DNA of 64,000 bases from Aliamphritea spongicola (GCA_024347235.1 AP025283.1:248001-312000), one strand, 5' to 3'. Positions 41,815-52,622 are shown, counted from the first letter of the stretch. Translations and numbers: made by a program. The notes: generated by a model not told the origin, from the sequence alone.

Positions 41815-43159
41815 ATATCAGAGCGTTTTGAATTTCATCCAGTATTTGCCAGATCCGTTCGCCCCATGCGGCGTGTTCCGGTTTCATCAGACAGGAACGC
41901 ACACAGGTGGTGTAATCGGAATCCACCTGTACCTCAGGGAATGCCTTTTAATGAGGTGCGACGGATAGCTGAAAGTCGCCAGATACAGGTCCTGTGCTTC
42001 AGCCTGTTCAAAGGTCAGCTGTGACAACCGGGATATTTCACGGGTGCTGGCAGCTTTCGGTGCCCAGATCACTATGTCCAGATCCGGCTCGAGCGGGGTG
42101 ATAAACCGGTTGTCAGCGTTCAGGCGGGCGTACAGCTTCAGGGCAGCATCCCGGCAGCGGCTCAGGTCCGTAGCAAAGTTACCTTTAGGTTCCAGCGGAA
42201 ACATTTCCAGCGTCGCCCACAGAGCAACAGCTGAGGCACCGGCGCGGCTACACTCAAGGCTGATTTCCCAGATGCAGCTCATCTGAGCTGAAGTAAGTGT
42301 AGGGCGAGTCGTGTTTGTAGTATCGCCCTACCTGCGGGTCGCGGAACAGCACACAGCCGCAACCGTAGGGCTGCAAACCGTGCTTATGGGGATCGACCAC
42401 TACTGAATCTGCCTGACGGATGGCATCATACGCGGCCCGTACCTGAGGGGTGAGGTTATCCGCCAGCGTGTAGTAGCCACCGTAAGCCGAGTCGATATGA
42501 ATGCGGAAACCGTAGGTCTCCTGCAGTCTGAGAATGTCCGGTAACGGATCCACCGAGCCAACGCCGGTGGTACCCAGTGTCACCACTACTGTGCCAACGT
42601 CCAGCTGCTGCAGTTTTGCTTCCAGATCATTCAGATCCATGCGGGCCTGATCATCCACCGCCACCGATTCGAACGGGATCTGCAGCACGCCGCAGATCCG
42701 GCTGTGGGTATAGTGGGCCTGAGACGACGCCAGTACGGTTTTGCCCGGGTGAATGTGATTTGCTACCCACAATGCCTCCAGGTTAGCCAGAGTGCCGCCG
42801 CCGGTAAGATGGCCGAGGTAATTATCCCAGCCGTACAGGGTGGCAATTTTGGCAACTGCTTCTTTCTCCATGGCGGAACTGGCCTTGCCACCATCCAGTG
42901 CATGGTTATTCGGATTGATCCAGGTAGCCAGCATATAAGCCATGCGGGCCACCGGATGCGGCGGTTTGAGCATCTGTCCGGCATATTGCGGATGGGGATA
43001 AGGGTAGTTATCCCACATCTTTTCGGCGACCTGCAGCAGGATTTCTTCTGCCTGCTGCTGATCGTACTCGGTGTGATGGGCTGGCAGATGGCGGTAACCG
43101 TCGGCAAGTTTTTCGACCGCTTTGTGAAGGATACCAAGGCTGGCGGTTTCAATAGTCAT
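41813..43159 (-). CDS. PLP-dependent group II decarboxylase family protein (frameshifted)
   Basis: About 450 residues, fold type I. The PLP Lys is in VVDPHKHGLQPYGCG; the cofactor-binding Asp/Ala pair lies in HIDSAYGGY and the TGGGTLANLEAL motif is family-typical. Relatives decarboxylate tyrosine, glutamate, cysteine sulfinate or diaminobutyrate, and I cannot choose between them. Start 43159 preferred over 43165 because the GGAA site is better spaced. Frames change near 42285 and 41940; the corrected tail is ILDEIQNALI with stop at 41813. The NSS symporter gene lies 25 bp upstream on the same strand. Confidence 0.82.
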
Positions 43160-43183
43160 AAACATTATTCCAGAGTGTAAAAA

Positions 43184-44569
43184 TCAGAAGGCGGCGATCA
43201 CCAGTACCGCAACAAATGCCGGTACCACATAGCGGATGAAGAAACGGAAAACCGGGATCGCCCGCTGATCAGTGCTGAACATGGCTTCCAGCTGTGGCTG
43301 TTTAAGGGCATAGCCACAGAACACCGCGGTTGCGATGGCACCGATGCTCATAAAGACGTTCGCCGTGACATAATCCAGCGCATCGAAGAAGGTTTTGCCG
43401 AAGAATACCGGGCTGTTCCAGATATTCAGCGAGAACACTGTCCCCAGGCTGACAACCCACAGACTCAGGGTGGTCAGGGCTGTGGCGGTTTTGCGTTTCA
43501 GGCTGAAGCGGCGCTCAAGCCAGGCAACGGTCGGTTCCATCAGGGAAATCGCTGAGGTGAGGGCGGCGATGAACAGCATGAAGAAAAATACTGAGCCGAA
43601 CAGCTGGCCGTAAGGCATATCACTGAAAATCAGCGGCAGGGAAATAAACATCAGGCCGGGACCGGCGCCGGGCTCCAGCCCAAACTGGAATACCAGCGGG
43701 AATATTGCCAGACCGGCGGTCAGTGCCACCAGGGTGTCTATGCCGGCCACGGCGAAGGCTGTCTTGGTAATGGAGCTGCCTGCCGGCATGTATGCACCGT
43801 AGGTAATGATGGATGCGGATGCCAGGCTCAGGGTGAAGAAAGAATGGCCGATGGCGATAAAGATCGCCTCGCTGCTGAGCTTGCTGAAATCGGCGCTGAA
43901 CAGGAAGTTGACTGCGGCTTCAAAGTTACCGTTTGCGGCGGAATATCCGATCAGTACCGCCAGCATCAGCATCAGCGAGGGCATCAGCCAGTTGATGGCT
44001 TTTTCGATACCTTTCTCAATGCCTGAGGCGATAATTGCAAAGGTGATCAGCAGGAAGGTCACACTGAAGATTATCAGGGTGACAGGGTCCGCCAGCAGGC
44101 TTTCAAAGGTACCGCCGGTGAAGGCTGTATCAACGGTTGCGGTGGTCGTAAAGGTGCCGTTGGCGGTGATCCAGAAGTAATACAGACACCAGCCTGCCAC
44201 CACAATATAGAAAGACAGAATGAGGTAACTGGTACACACTGCCAGTCCGCCAATGCCTTTCCACATCGGGTTGGCGCCGGCCTTGCGGGCCAGTGTGCCG
44301 AAGGCATCTACCGCGTTTTGGCGGGTGCTTCTGCCGATGCCGATTTCCGCCATCATCAATGGAATCCCAAAGAGAAGAATACAGGCCAGGTAGACCAGTA
44401 CAAAGGCACCTCCGCCGTTTTCGCCGGCGATATAAGGGAATTTCCAGAGGTTACCAAGTCCGACTGCCGAGCCGGCTGCGGCCATAATAAAAGTAAGTTT
44501 ACCGCGCCATATCTTCGCGCCACCTTCCGTGGTGGTCTGCTCAGCATAGGTTATATTTTCAGTGCTCAT
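43184..44569 (-). CDS. Sodium-dependent amino acid/amine transporter (NSS family)
   Basis: Intact 461-residue symporter. The first helix has the NSS signature FIMAAAGSAVGLGNLWKFPYIAGENGGGAFVLVYLACI, with the Na+/substrate-binding unwound region GSAVGLGN. About 11-12 helices follow, including FTLSLASASIITYGAYM. Relatives carry amino acids, taurine or betaines. It is directly followed by the decarboxylase and probably supplies its substrate. Confidence 0.92.
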   Translation of the reverse strand: MSTENITYAEQTTTEGGAKIWRGKLTFIMAAAGSAVGLGNLWKFPYIAGENGGGAFVLVYLACILLFGIPLMMAEIGIGRSTRQNAVDAFGTLARKAGANPMWKGIGGLAVCTSYLILSFYIVVAGWCLYYFWITANGTFTTTATVDTAFTGGTFESLLADPVTLIIFSVTFLLITFAIIASGIEKGIEKAINWLMPSLMLMLAVLIGYSAANGNFEAAVNFLFSADFSKLSSEAIFIAIGHSFFTLSLASASIITYGAYMPAGSSITKTAFAVAGIDTLVALTAGLAIFPLVFQFGLEPGAGPGLMFISLPLIFSDMPYGQLFGSVFFFMLFIAALTSAISLMEPTVAWLERRFSLKRKTATALTTLSLWVVSLGTVFSLNIWNSPVFFGKTFFDALDYVTANVFMSIGAIATAVFCGYALKQPQLEAMFSTDQRAIPVFRFFIRYVVPAFVAVLVIAAF

Positions 44570-44737
44570 TGAGCTGCTCCTGATTGTTATTGTTTTCGGG
44601 GCAGAGGTGTCAGCAGGGCTGAAACCACTGATATATCCGGCCTGCGATGTCCGTCCCGGACCGCTGAGACCGTCCCCAAAATTCTATGGAGCGAGAGGCG
44701 CTGTCAGAAATGAAATCTGGTGATAGGTGTTATGACT

Positions 44738-45662
44738 TCAGAGACTGGCCAGAGGTGAAAAGATTGATTTACGCATGATGCTGGCGATTTCTTCTCTGGC
44801 CCATTTGTGGGCAGTATCGTTGTGATGAATGCTGTGCCAGAGCAACAGGTATTCATGGTCCGGCAGGTTCTCTACCGGTAACTCACACCATTGCACGGCA
44901 TGCACCCGGGCAGCGTTCGCGGCAATATGCCGTGGGACAATTAACAACATCTCAGTGGCTGCCACCACATTAAATGCGGATGTATAAAACGGCACTTCAT
45001 AGGCGATGCGGCGTGTCAGGTTGTGGTGTTCAAGGTAGCGGTCAAAAAGCTGTCTTTGTCGCCACCGGCACTGATACGGATAAACGCATAGGCGAGCAGT
45101 TCGGTTAATTCCGGATGGGTCTGGCGATCGCTGAGTGGATGATGTTTCCCCATCAGTATTACCGGGTAGTCGCTGCCCAGATGTATGCCATAAAGGTCTT
45201 CTGGCACTTCATCAGCAATGGTAGTGGCAAAGTCGATGGGCATGCCGCCAAGATTATCCAGCCATTCCGGCTGCCACTGGCGGTACAGCATATCGACGGA
45301 GGGGCTTGCTGGGACAGACTGCAAATGACATCCGGAAAGATAAAATTTGCCACATAATCAGTACAGGCAAAGGTAAACCGGCGGCGGCAATGCTGCGGGT
45401 TGAAATCGGTTTCATCCCGCAGGTTTTCCAGTTGTGAAATGATCTCCTGCAAACGGGGATTCAGACGTTGGGCAAAACTGGTCAGAAGATAGTCATTACC
45501 GTTACGAATCAGCAGTTTATCGTCAAAGTAATCCCGCAGCTGAGCCAGCTGTTTGCTCAGCGCTGACTGGCTCATATTCAGCTGCTCAGCACTCTGGGTG
45601 ACATTGCGCTGTTCCAGTAATACCGCCAGTGAACGGAGCAGGTTGAGGTTGAGACGTTCCAT
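44738..45662 (-). CDS. LysR-family regulator of the NSS/decarboxylase genes (frameshifted)
   Basis: About 305 residues. Winged helix: LNLLRSLAVLLEQRNVTQSAEQL then MSQSALSKQLAQLRDYF, the NodD/PcpR-like subgroup. The effector domain includes RRRFTFACTDYVANFIFPDV. Start MERLNL at 45662 fits better than the upstream start 15 bp earlier. Frames change near 45300 and 45010. It lies 168 bp upstream of the NSS gene in the same direction, so it could regulate that gene. Confidence 0.8.
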
Positions 45663-45867
45663 AAGCAGCTCCGGCAAATAGTTAACAGGTTAATCATTAT
45701 GTTGTGTGGTTTCAAAGCACGATAATTCATGCCGGGTATGCGGTCAGGGAATACCTGTTGTACATATGTATAAAATATTCTGCTGACAATCGCGGGGAAA
45801 GTTGCTTTTCCACAGGGTTTGCGTTTTGCTTATGTGCTTCAGGATGAGTTACGGAACGGGGACGTCA

Positions 45868-46613
45868 GTGTTTGTAAGAATACGTGTTGCAATACTGTGC
45901 GGGCTTTTGTACTGGCAGGGTTCGCCAGTGCGGAAGTATTTCATTATGTAACGGAATCGGGCCGTAAAGTATATGTAAGCAGCCTGCATAAGGTCCCGGC
46001 GCAATACCGTGATCAGATAAAAATTAAGCAGCAGGACAGTGCTGCCCTGACCGCTGAAGAAAAGGCCGAAAAGAACGAACAGCGGGCACAGGCCCGGAGT
46101 GAAGCAGAGATCCGCCGGGAAATCCGCCGTCTTGAAGGTCTGCGGGACAAAATGCGCACTCCGGTTACGATCAGAGGAAATCAGGTGATTGTGCCGGTCA
46201 GGATTGTGACCGCCGGACGGCGTCTGGATCTGAAACTGGTGCTGGATACCGGTGCAAGCCGGACGGTCATTCATCAGAAAGCGTTGCGGAATATTTCACT
46301 GAATGTTCGTCAGAAGGGACAGGCGGTGGTGGCCGGTGGCGGCCTTATCGACATGCAACACGTGATTATTGAGCGGGTGAAATTTGGCCCCTATACCTTT
46401 GAGAACCACACCGCTGCGGTGATTGAATCCACAGGAAAGAATTTCTCTGACGGCTTGCTGGGGATGGATTTGCTGGCACATTCCGGATACAAAATTGATT
46501 TTGCGGAACATGCCATTATCTGGAACGCCGAGCAGTATGAAAAAGCCAATGCGCTGATTGCTGAGTTAAAGGATGAAAAACCGGTAAATTCAGAGTCGAA
46601 TCCTGATAAGTAA
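45868..46613 (+). CDS. Exported retropepsin-like aspartyl protease (frameshifted start)
   Basis: About 248 residues. The single-domain aspartyl protease motif is LVLDTGASRTVIH (active Asp), and the GLLGMDLL segment is the matching flap-side motif of clan AA families. Upstream lies a charged helical segment (AEEKAEKNEQRAQARSEAEIRREIRRLEGL). The frame is broken near 45897. The GTG at 45868 then gives a good signal peptide (IRVAILCGLFVLAGFASA), while the open frame alone starts at a poor TTG. Start is uncertain (45844 ATG is possible). Retropepsin-like bacterial proteins can be membrane-bound or periplasmic. Confidence 0.72.
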
Positions 46614-46656
46614 TTATGATTTAATACCTTACATTTCAATTATTAAGGAAGATAGT

Positions 46657-47255
46657 ATGCAACCTTTGTTAAAACTTTCCGCAACTGCCGCCGCAGCACT
46701 TTTACTGACTGGCTGTGCCAGCAATATGATGGTTAAATCGGAACAGCCAGGAGTGGTTGCTCCCCGGCTGATGAAGCGACTGTTGTTTTTATGCGGAAGT
46801 CTTTTGTTGCCAGCGCGGTAGGCGTTGAAATCTTTGAGGTCGTGGACGATGAGTTAAGTTTTGTTGGTGCTTTGCCAACAGGTAATAAGATTGCCCATCG
46901 TACTTCTCCGGGCACCAAGGTATATATGGCTTATGGTGCAGCGGCAGACTTCATGGTTGCCAATGTGGTTGGTGGCAAAACGTATTATTCAATCGTAAGA
47001 CCGAACTGGGGAACAGGTGGTTTTGCACCAACGCCTATCCGGCAAACAACGTCTGAATACAATATGCAGACGGATGATTTTAAAAGCTGGGACAGCGGTA
47101 CAACTTTAATCGAAAAGAAACCAACAGCAGCAGCGTGGTTTGCAGAGAATAAAGCTAAGTATCAGGCTATTTATGAGGAATACTGGCGGAGATTCCAGAA
47201 TAAAACCCCTGATGAGGTAGCACAGCGCACACTGATGCCTGAAGACGGTATTTAA
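46657..47255 (+). CDS. DUF2846-like lipoprotein (frameshifted)
   Basis: About 199 residues. Signal LSATAAAALLLTGC gives a lipobox (LTGC, Cys near residue 20). A base is lost near 46752; the corrected text VVAPADEATVVFMRKSFVASA resembles the start of DUF2846-type proteins that bear an EATVVFMR-like strand. The remainder contains VYMAYGAAADFMVANVVGGKTYYSIVRP. AAGGAAG precedes the ATG. Function unknown. Confidence 0.62.
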
Positions 47256-47265
47256 ATGACACTTT

Positions 47266-47291
47266 AAGCTCTGCTTTGCAGAGCTTTTCTT
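47266..47291 (+). terminator. Rho-independent terminator after the lipoprotein
   Basis: AAGCTCTGC (47266-47274) pairs with GCAGAGCTT (47278-47286), loop TTT, followed by TTCTTTCT. Confidence 0.85.
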
Positions 47292-47346
47292 TCTGTGGTG
47301 AGTTGTTCCTGTGCTCTGCGCAGGATTTAAGAATAGGGATGCCAAA

Positions 47347-47933
47347 ATGAATCACATGCAATTCATTATCGAACTGGCGGACAAGCTGGCCTGGCCTCTG
47401 GTTGCTCTGGTGGCACTAGTGATGCTTAAGCGCCCGCTGGAAGATTTGCTACCGTTGGCAAAGCGTCTGAAATATAAAGATCTCGAAGTGGAATTCGGCC
47501 AGGTTTTACAGGCTGTCAGCCGTGATGCTGCCGGGGTGTTCCCTGAGCTGGAACAGGACCGGCGCAGCCGGTTAATCGCGACAGTGAAACATCTGCCGAA
47601 TGCGGCGGTACTGGAAGCCTGGGATGAGGTGGATAACGCGGCTGAAACCCTGATTCGACAGCAGGTCAGTGAGGTGGATTTAGCGGTAGATACCCGTTAC
47701 AAAACCATGGGGACGATTCTGGCCCGGCAGGCTTTACTGGATACCAAAAAGTTAAGCTTTTCCATGAATTGCGCCAGTTGCGCAATAAGGTGGCCCATGC
47801 TGAAAACTTCACTGTCGGCCCGGCGGAAGCGGTTCAGTATATTGAGTTGTGCCTGAAGCTGGTGGATCACCTGAATGCTGTTCACCCGACTGACAGCAAT
47901 GCTGATAGCCCTTCGCAGATCAGATCCGCCTGA
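47347..47933 (+). CDS. Membrane-anchored protein with HEPN-like RNxxxH motif (frameshifted)
   Basis: About 195 residues. One N-terminal transmembrane helix (LAWPLVALVALVMLKRP) is followed by LLPLAKRLKYKDLEVEFGQ and a helical soluble domain. Near the C-terminus, after a lost base at about 47755, it reads LFHELRQLRNKVAHAENFTV. The RNKVAH segment fits the Rx4H signature of HEPN proteins, many of which are nucleases or toxins. No antitoxin-like partner sits beside it; neighbours are a lipoprotein and a reductase. Stop at 47931-47933. Confidence 0.6.
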
Positions 47934-47941
47934 AAGATAAG

Positions 47942-47964
47942 CACGCCCGGCAGCACCGGGCGTG
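47942..47964. terminator. Hairpin between convergent genes
   Basis: CACGCCCGG (47942-47950) pairs with CCGGGCGTG (47956-47964). It lies between the HEPN-like gene and the convergent reductase gene. Confidence 0.6.
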
Positions 47965-47974
47965 ATGAACAGGA

Positions 47975-48971
47975 TCAGGCCTGAGGGGCCAACTGACGGA
48001 TTTCGGCCAGCAGGCTGTCATTCACTTCGCGGTTACCCTGATTTTCCCGCAGGTTGTGCCGGCGCTGTCCCGGCAGACGTACACCCTCCATGGCTTCCAG
48101 CCGCGTAAACAGACCTTCAGCCTGTTGTGACCAGTTTTCACCGCCGAGGATCTGAGGTGAAACGGCCAGTAAGAACTGACCGCCCTGAGGCGGCCCGCCA
48201 TCGACATTGTCCCGCTCTGCGGTTTCAAAACTCAGACTTTCTCCCACTAACGGTCCGGCCATCAGCTCAACCATCATGGCGATGGCAGAGCCTTTGTGGC
48301 CGCCGAACGGTAACAGCACGCCTTTAAGAATTTCCTGCGGATCGGTGGTCAGCTCGCCGTCCGGCCCCAGCCCGGTGCCCAGCGGTACGCTGTGGCCGTC
48401 ACGGGCAGCAATCTGGACTTCACCCTGTGCCATGGCAGCTGTTGCCATGTCATAGACCAGCGGGGAACGTCCCGGACGGGGCCAGGCAAAGGCAATCGGG
48501 TTAGTGCCAAAGATCGCTTCATTGCCACCGGCAGGGCAACAACCGGTTTGTAGGAGACACAGGAGAAGCCCATCAGGTCATGTTCTGCCAGCGCTTCTAC
48601 TTCCGGCCACAGGGCGGCGAAGTGGTGGGAATGGGTCAGTGTCAGGGCGGCAATGCCGTAAGTTTTGCCGCTTCTGCCAGCGCCGGAACAGAGCGCTGTA
48701 ATGCCAGTGGCGCATAACCGTGATCCCCGTGGCAGCGCAGAATCGCCGGGGTGACCTGCTCCGGTTGCGGATCAGCTTTACCGTTAACCTTGCCGCTGAG
48801 CAGTGATTTCAGGTAACCGGGAATGCGGAACAGTCCGTGGGATGCTGAACCGTCGCGTTCGGCATGGGTAACAGTGGTTGCAACCGCTGAGGCATTAGCA
48901 TCATCGGCACCGGCCTGACACAGGCTCTGATAAGCCAGTTGATAGATTTCGTCCAGTGTGAGGCTTGCCAT
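47975..48971 (-). CDS. Ldh2-family NAD(P)H-dependent reductase (DpkA-like imine reductase, frameshifted)
   Basis: About 333 residues of the malate/L-sulfolactate/ureidoglycolate dehydrogenase-like fold. Motifs: AERDGSASHGLFRIPGYLKSL, TLTHSHHFAALW, GTNPIAFAWPRPG and FGGHKGSAIAMMVELMAG. The HSHHF and GGHKG segments favour the DpkA/piperideine-2-carboxylate reductase branch, which reduces cyclic imino acids. Frames change near 48665 and 48530. The start at 48971 (MASLTL) follows GGAACAATT. It may act on imines made by the nearby FAD dehydrogenase, but it is not in that operon. Confidence 0.75.
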
Positions 48972-49029
48972 AATTGTTCCTTGTCTGAGGTCTGTGTTGC
49001 CGGTTATTGTGCCGGATTTTCCCACAGGC

Positions 49030-50148
49030 TCAATAGCAGGCGACCCGGTTGCGGCCATCCCCTTTGGCTTTATAAAGCGCCATGTCGGCCCGTTTTATCA
49101 GATCCTGAGGGGCAAGGGTTTCGTTGGGAATCTGGCTGGCGATGCCCAGGCTGACGGTGCAGTAAAGCTCGGTGGCATCCGTGGCGAAACGGCGCACGGC
49201 GATCCGTTCGCGTAATTTCTCTGCGCTTTTCAGGCAGTCTGGCTGGCTGGTGTTTTCCAGCAGAATGATGAATTCTTCCCCGCCGTAACGGGCCAGCGTA
49301 TCGGTGGCCCGGTTAAAGGTCTGATGGATAATGTCTGCAATGGCAACGAGAATCTGATCCCCGGCGGGATGGCCCCAGCGGTCATTGATCTGCTTAAAAT
49401 GATCGATATCAATCATGATGACACACAGTGACTGCTGGTCCCGGCGTGCTCTGAGCCAGGCCACCTGTAAACGTTCATCGAAATGGCGGCGGTTATGCAT
49501 GCCGGTCAGGGGATCGAGCCGGTTTTCCTGTTCGAGATTACTGGCATACTCACTCAGTTGATGATTGAGCCGGGCGTAGGCCCAGTAGTCATGATGAAAC
49601 CGTGACGCGGTCACACTGATGTATATGTATCCCGTCAGAATGGCGAGGGTGGCCGCCAGAGGTTGTGGATAACCCTCCACAAAGTAGACGCTCAGGGAAT
49701 CACAAACATCACGGCAAAAACGCATCCCCAGGGGTTTATAAATACTGAAGGTCAGTGCACCGCTGGGGGCAATGCAGGCCAGAATTATAATAATGGCTGC
49801 TACGCCGACAGGGCTGATGTTCTGGGTCAGCATATAGGCCAGTAAACCGGCAAAATAGGCCGCGTTTAACAGGGTGGTTGTCCACAGCAGCCTGATACGG
49901 GAAATAATTTTCAGCGGGTTTTGTGGCGAAGAAAACAGCCGGTTCAGAAACAGCCTGAACAGTGCAAAGCTGCTCAGGCAGACAAGGTGTGCGGTTAAAA
50001 ATACCTGGTCAGTCTGGTTGGTAACCAGCGCCAGAATAACCCAGGCAACCGGGTAGCTGATGTAACCGGCGCGGGTACGCTGACAAAAATCCTGTAGCGC
50101 TTTTAACTGAATATCCTGAGGGGTACTGCTCAGTATCTGGCTGTTCAT
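49030..50148 (-). CDS. Membrane-bound diguanylate cyclase (GGDEF protein)
   Basis: Intact 372-residue protein. The N-terminal half has about five or six helices (YPVAWVILALVTN, LVCLSSFALFRLFL, TLLNAAYFAGLLAYML, VGVAAIIIILACIAPS, LAATLAILTGYIYI). The C-terminal GGDEF domain starts at DPLTGMHNRRHFDE. The active site is ARYGGEEF, and an inhibitory I-site RATD stands five residues before it, so both catalysis and product inhibition are predicted. Synthesises cyclic di-GMP. Confidence 0.92.
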   Translation of the reverse strand: MNSQILSSTPQDIQLKALQDFCQRTRAGYISYPVAWVILALVTNQTDQVFLTAHLVCLSSFALFRLFLNRLFSSPQNPLKIISRIRLLWTTTLLNAAYFAGLLAYMLTQNISPVGVAAIIIILACIAPSGALTFSIYKPLGMRFCRDVCDSLSVYFVEGYPQPLAATLAILTGYIYISVTASRFHHDYWAYARLNHQLSEYASNLEQENRLDPLTGMHNRRHFDERLQVAWLRARRDQQSLCVIMIDIDHFKQINDRWGHPAGDQILVAIADIIHQTFNRATDTLARYGGEEFIILLENTSQPDCLKSAEKLRERIAVRRFATDATELYCTVSLGIASQIPNETLAPQDLIKRADMALYKAKGDGRNRVACY

Positions 50149-50447
50149 ATCACATACCTGTGTTTACTACTGGCAGTACGGCTAAACAGTCAGAAAAAGT
50201 ACCGCCGATCTGACAGTATACGCCGACTGAGGCACATTAAATACCTATTAAAATCAATGGTTTTGCCTTCACGGATAAGCTTTACAGAGCATGAATGAAA
50301 CAACGAAATACCGAGGTTTAAGGTAGGTTCTTATAAATCTGTACCTGTTGCTTTTCATTTTTGTGTATCTGTTCTTATTTGTCGGTTATACCTACTCTGC
50401 TGCGATACCGGACAACCGGTCAGCAGTTAATCAGAGAGTATCCGACG
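50149..50447. promoter_or_regulatory. Intergenic region upstream of cysI
   Basis: 299 bp between the divergent cyclase and sulfite reductase genes. Its right part is AT- and T-rich (50330-50400) and should hold the cysI promoter and possible CysB site, but CysB sites are too degenerate to assign. No other structure seen. Confidence 0.35.
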
Positions 50448-52090
50448 ATGTATCAATATGACGAACTTGATCGCCAGGTGGTGAATAACCGAGTGCAGCA
50501 GTTCAGAGGGCAAATGAGCCGTTATTTGTCCGGTGAGTTGAGTGAGGAGGCTTTTACCCTTGCGGTTGCAGAACGGTCTGTACATTCAGAAGCACGCCCC
50601 CATGCTACGGGTTGCGGTGCCTTATGGCATGTTATCGGCCGCCCAGATGAGATGTATGGCTGAGGTCTGTGACCGATATGACAGGGGCTACTGCCACATT
50701 ACTACCCGTCAGAATGTGCAGTTTAACTGGGTAAAAATGGAAGATGTGGCGGATATTCTGGATACCCTGGCAAGTGTTGAGATGCATGCGATTCAGACCA
50801 GCGGCAACTGTATCCGCAACACTACTTCTGATCCGCTGGCCGGGGTGGCCGCAGATGAGCAGACTGACCCGCGGCCTTATTGTGAGATTATCCGCCAGTG
50901 GTCGTCGTTGCATCCTGAGTTCGCTTTTCTGCCGCGTAAATTCAAAATTGCAGTGATCGGTGCCGCTGAAGACCGGGCTTCCATTCAGCTCCATGACGTG
51001 GGCCTGCAACTGGTGACCAATGCTGATGGCGAAACCGGTTTTAAAGTCTGGGTCGGGGGCGGGCTGGGCCGTACGCCGATGCTGGCAACACTGATTCGTG
51101 CATTCCTGCCTCAGGCGCATCTGCTGGGCTACCTGAAAGCGGTTCTGCGGGTCTATAACCGCTATGGCCGGCGGGATAATAAGTACAAGGCGCGGATCAA
51201 AATACTGGTGAACAGCCTGGGAGCTGCGGATTTTTCTGCACAGGTTGAGGCGGAGTTTCAGCGTACTAACTCGGAAGAATACTGGCTGACGGATGCTGAA
51301 CTGGCCCACGCCCGCAGCTTCTTTACCGAGCCTGCCTATGAGCAGCTGAATGTAACTGCGGAGGCAGAAGCGCCGGATTCACCGGCGTACCGTCACTGGT
51401 TACGGCGTAACGTCCGGGAGCACCGGGTCGCCGGTTATGCCATTGTCACCCTGTCCCTTAAGCATCAGGGAACGGCTCCCGGTGATATCACCAGTGAACA
51501 GCTGCGGCGGGTGGCGGATCTGGCGGAACAGTTTTCCTTCGGTGAAGCCCGTAACACCCAACAACAGAACATTGTGCTGGCGGATGTAAAACGCAGTGAT
51601 CTGTTCGCGCTTTGGCAGGAAGCCTGCCGGCTGGAGCTGGCGGCACCGACCATCGGTACCCTTTCTGATGTGGTGTGTTGCCCGGGAGGATTTCTGTGGT
51701 CTGGCCAATGCCCGTTCTCTGCCGATTAACAGCGCTATTCAGCAGCGCTTTGATGACCTTGATTATCTCTATGACCTGGGGATCTGAGCCTGCGTATCTC
51801 CGGCTGTATCAATGCCTGTGCTCATCATCACATCGCCAATATCGGCATTTTGGGGGTGGATAAAAAGGCGAAGAGTTTTATCAGCTGACCCTGGGGGCGA
51901 AGTGGGTGAGCGCTCCCGGATCGGTAAAGTACTGGGGCCGTCGATTCCGTTGGATGCGGTGCCGGATGCACTGGAAGCCATTGTGGATGTGTTCGTTGAA
52001 CAGCGCCACGAAGAAGAGCCGTTCATCTTAACCTATGAACGGATCGGGAAAGATAAGTTTAAGGAGCGGGTCTATGCAACGGGTCATTAA
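50448..52090 (+). CDS. cysI: Assimilatory sulfite reductase haemoprotein (CysI/Sir type, frameshifted)
   Basis: About 550 residues. Reduces sulfite to sulfide using sirohaem and a 4Fe-4S cluster. The Cys ligands appear in CCPGGDFCGLANARS and SGCINACAHHH; the sirohaem-contact stretch is VRITTRQN-like (YCHITTRQNVQFNWVK), and FLPRKFKIAVIGAAEDRAS is family-typical. Base losses occur near 50565, 51690, 51785 and 51880. The 17-bp overlap with the DUF934 gene marks an operon, the Pseudomonas-type cysI-DUF934 arrangement. Confidence 0.87.
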
Positions 52091-52593
52091 ACAGCAGTCG
52101 GGTGATACCGGTCAGCAGGATCAGTGGCAGCTGTTAACTGAGGTACCTACAGACTTCGTGCCCGAAAGGGAGCGGAATATATTTTACCACTCAGTGACTG
52201 GCAGTCGCTGGCCCCGGTGTTCAGCGGATTCGGGCAGATTCCGGGTGTCTGGTTCGATGCGGATATCGAGCTGGAGCCGCTGGAGCAGGTATTTGCGTCG
52301 GCGCCCATCATCGCAGTATCGTTTCCGGCGTTTACGGATGGCAGCGGTTTTTCTACCGGTTCCCTGATCCGTGAGGTGTTCGGCTATAAGGGCGAATTGC
52401 GCGCGTTTGGCAGCCTGCTGAGTGACCAACTGGGGTATTTACGCCGCTGTGGTTACGACAGCGTAGCGCTGCCGGAAGATCAGGATATGGAAACAGGTCG
52501 CCAGCAGTTTCATGCGGAAATGGTCAGCTATCAGGGGATATTCTGCAGCCATTTACGCCTTTCCGGCGCAGGGTTCGCCCGCCAGAAGGCTGA
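52074..52593 (+). CDS. DUF934 protein, sulfite-reduction partner (frameshifted)
   Basis: About 173 residues. DUF934 proteins stand next to cysI in many gammaproteobacteria and are thought to aid sulfite reduction; the biochemical role is unknown. Motifs here: ILPLSDWQSLAPVF, VSFPAFTDGSGFSTGSLIREVFGYKGELRAFG and DQLGYLRRCGYDSVALPE. AAGGAG at 52061-52066 sets the start. Frames change near 52165 and 52535. The second correction gives the tail PFRRRVRPPEG with stop at 52591-52593, so the longer open frame beyond it is not real. Confidence 0.82.
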
Positions 52594-52600
52594 AAGGGCA

Positions 52601-52622
52601 CGGCAAAGGATTGCCGTTTTTC
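52601..52622 (+). terminator. Rho-independent terminator after DUF934
   Basis: CGGCAA (52601-52606) pairs with TTGCCG (52611-52616), loop AGGA, then TTTTTCTGTTT. Confidence 0.78.
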
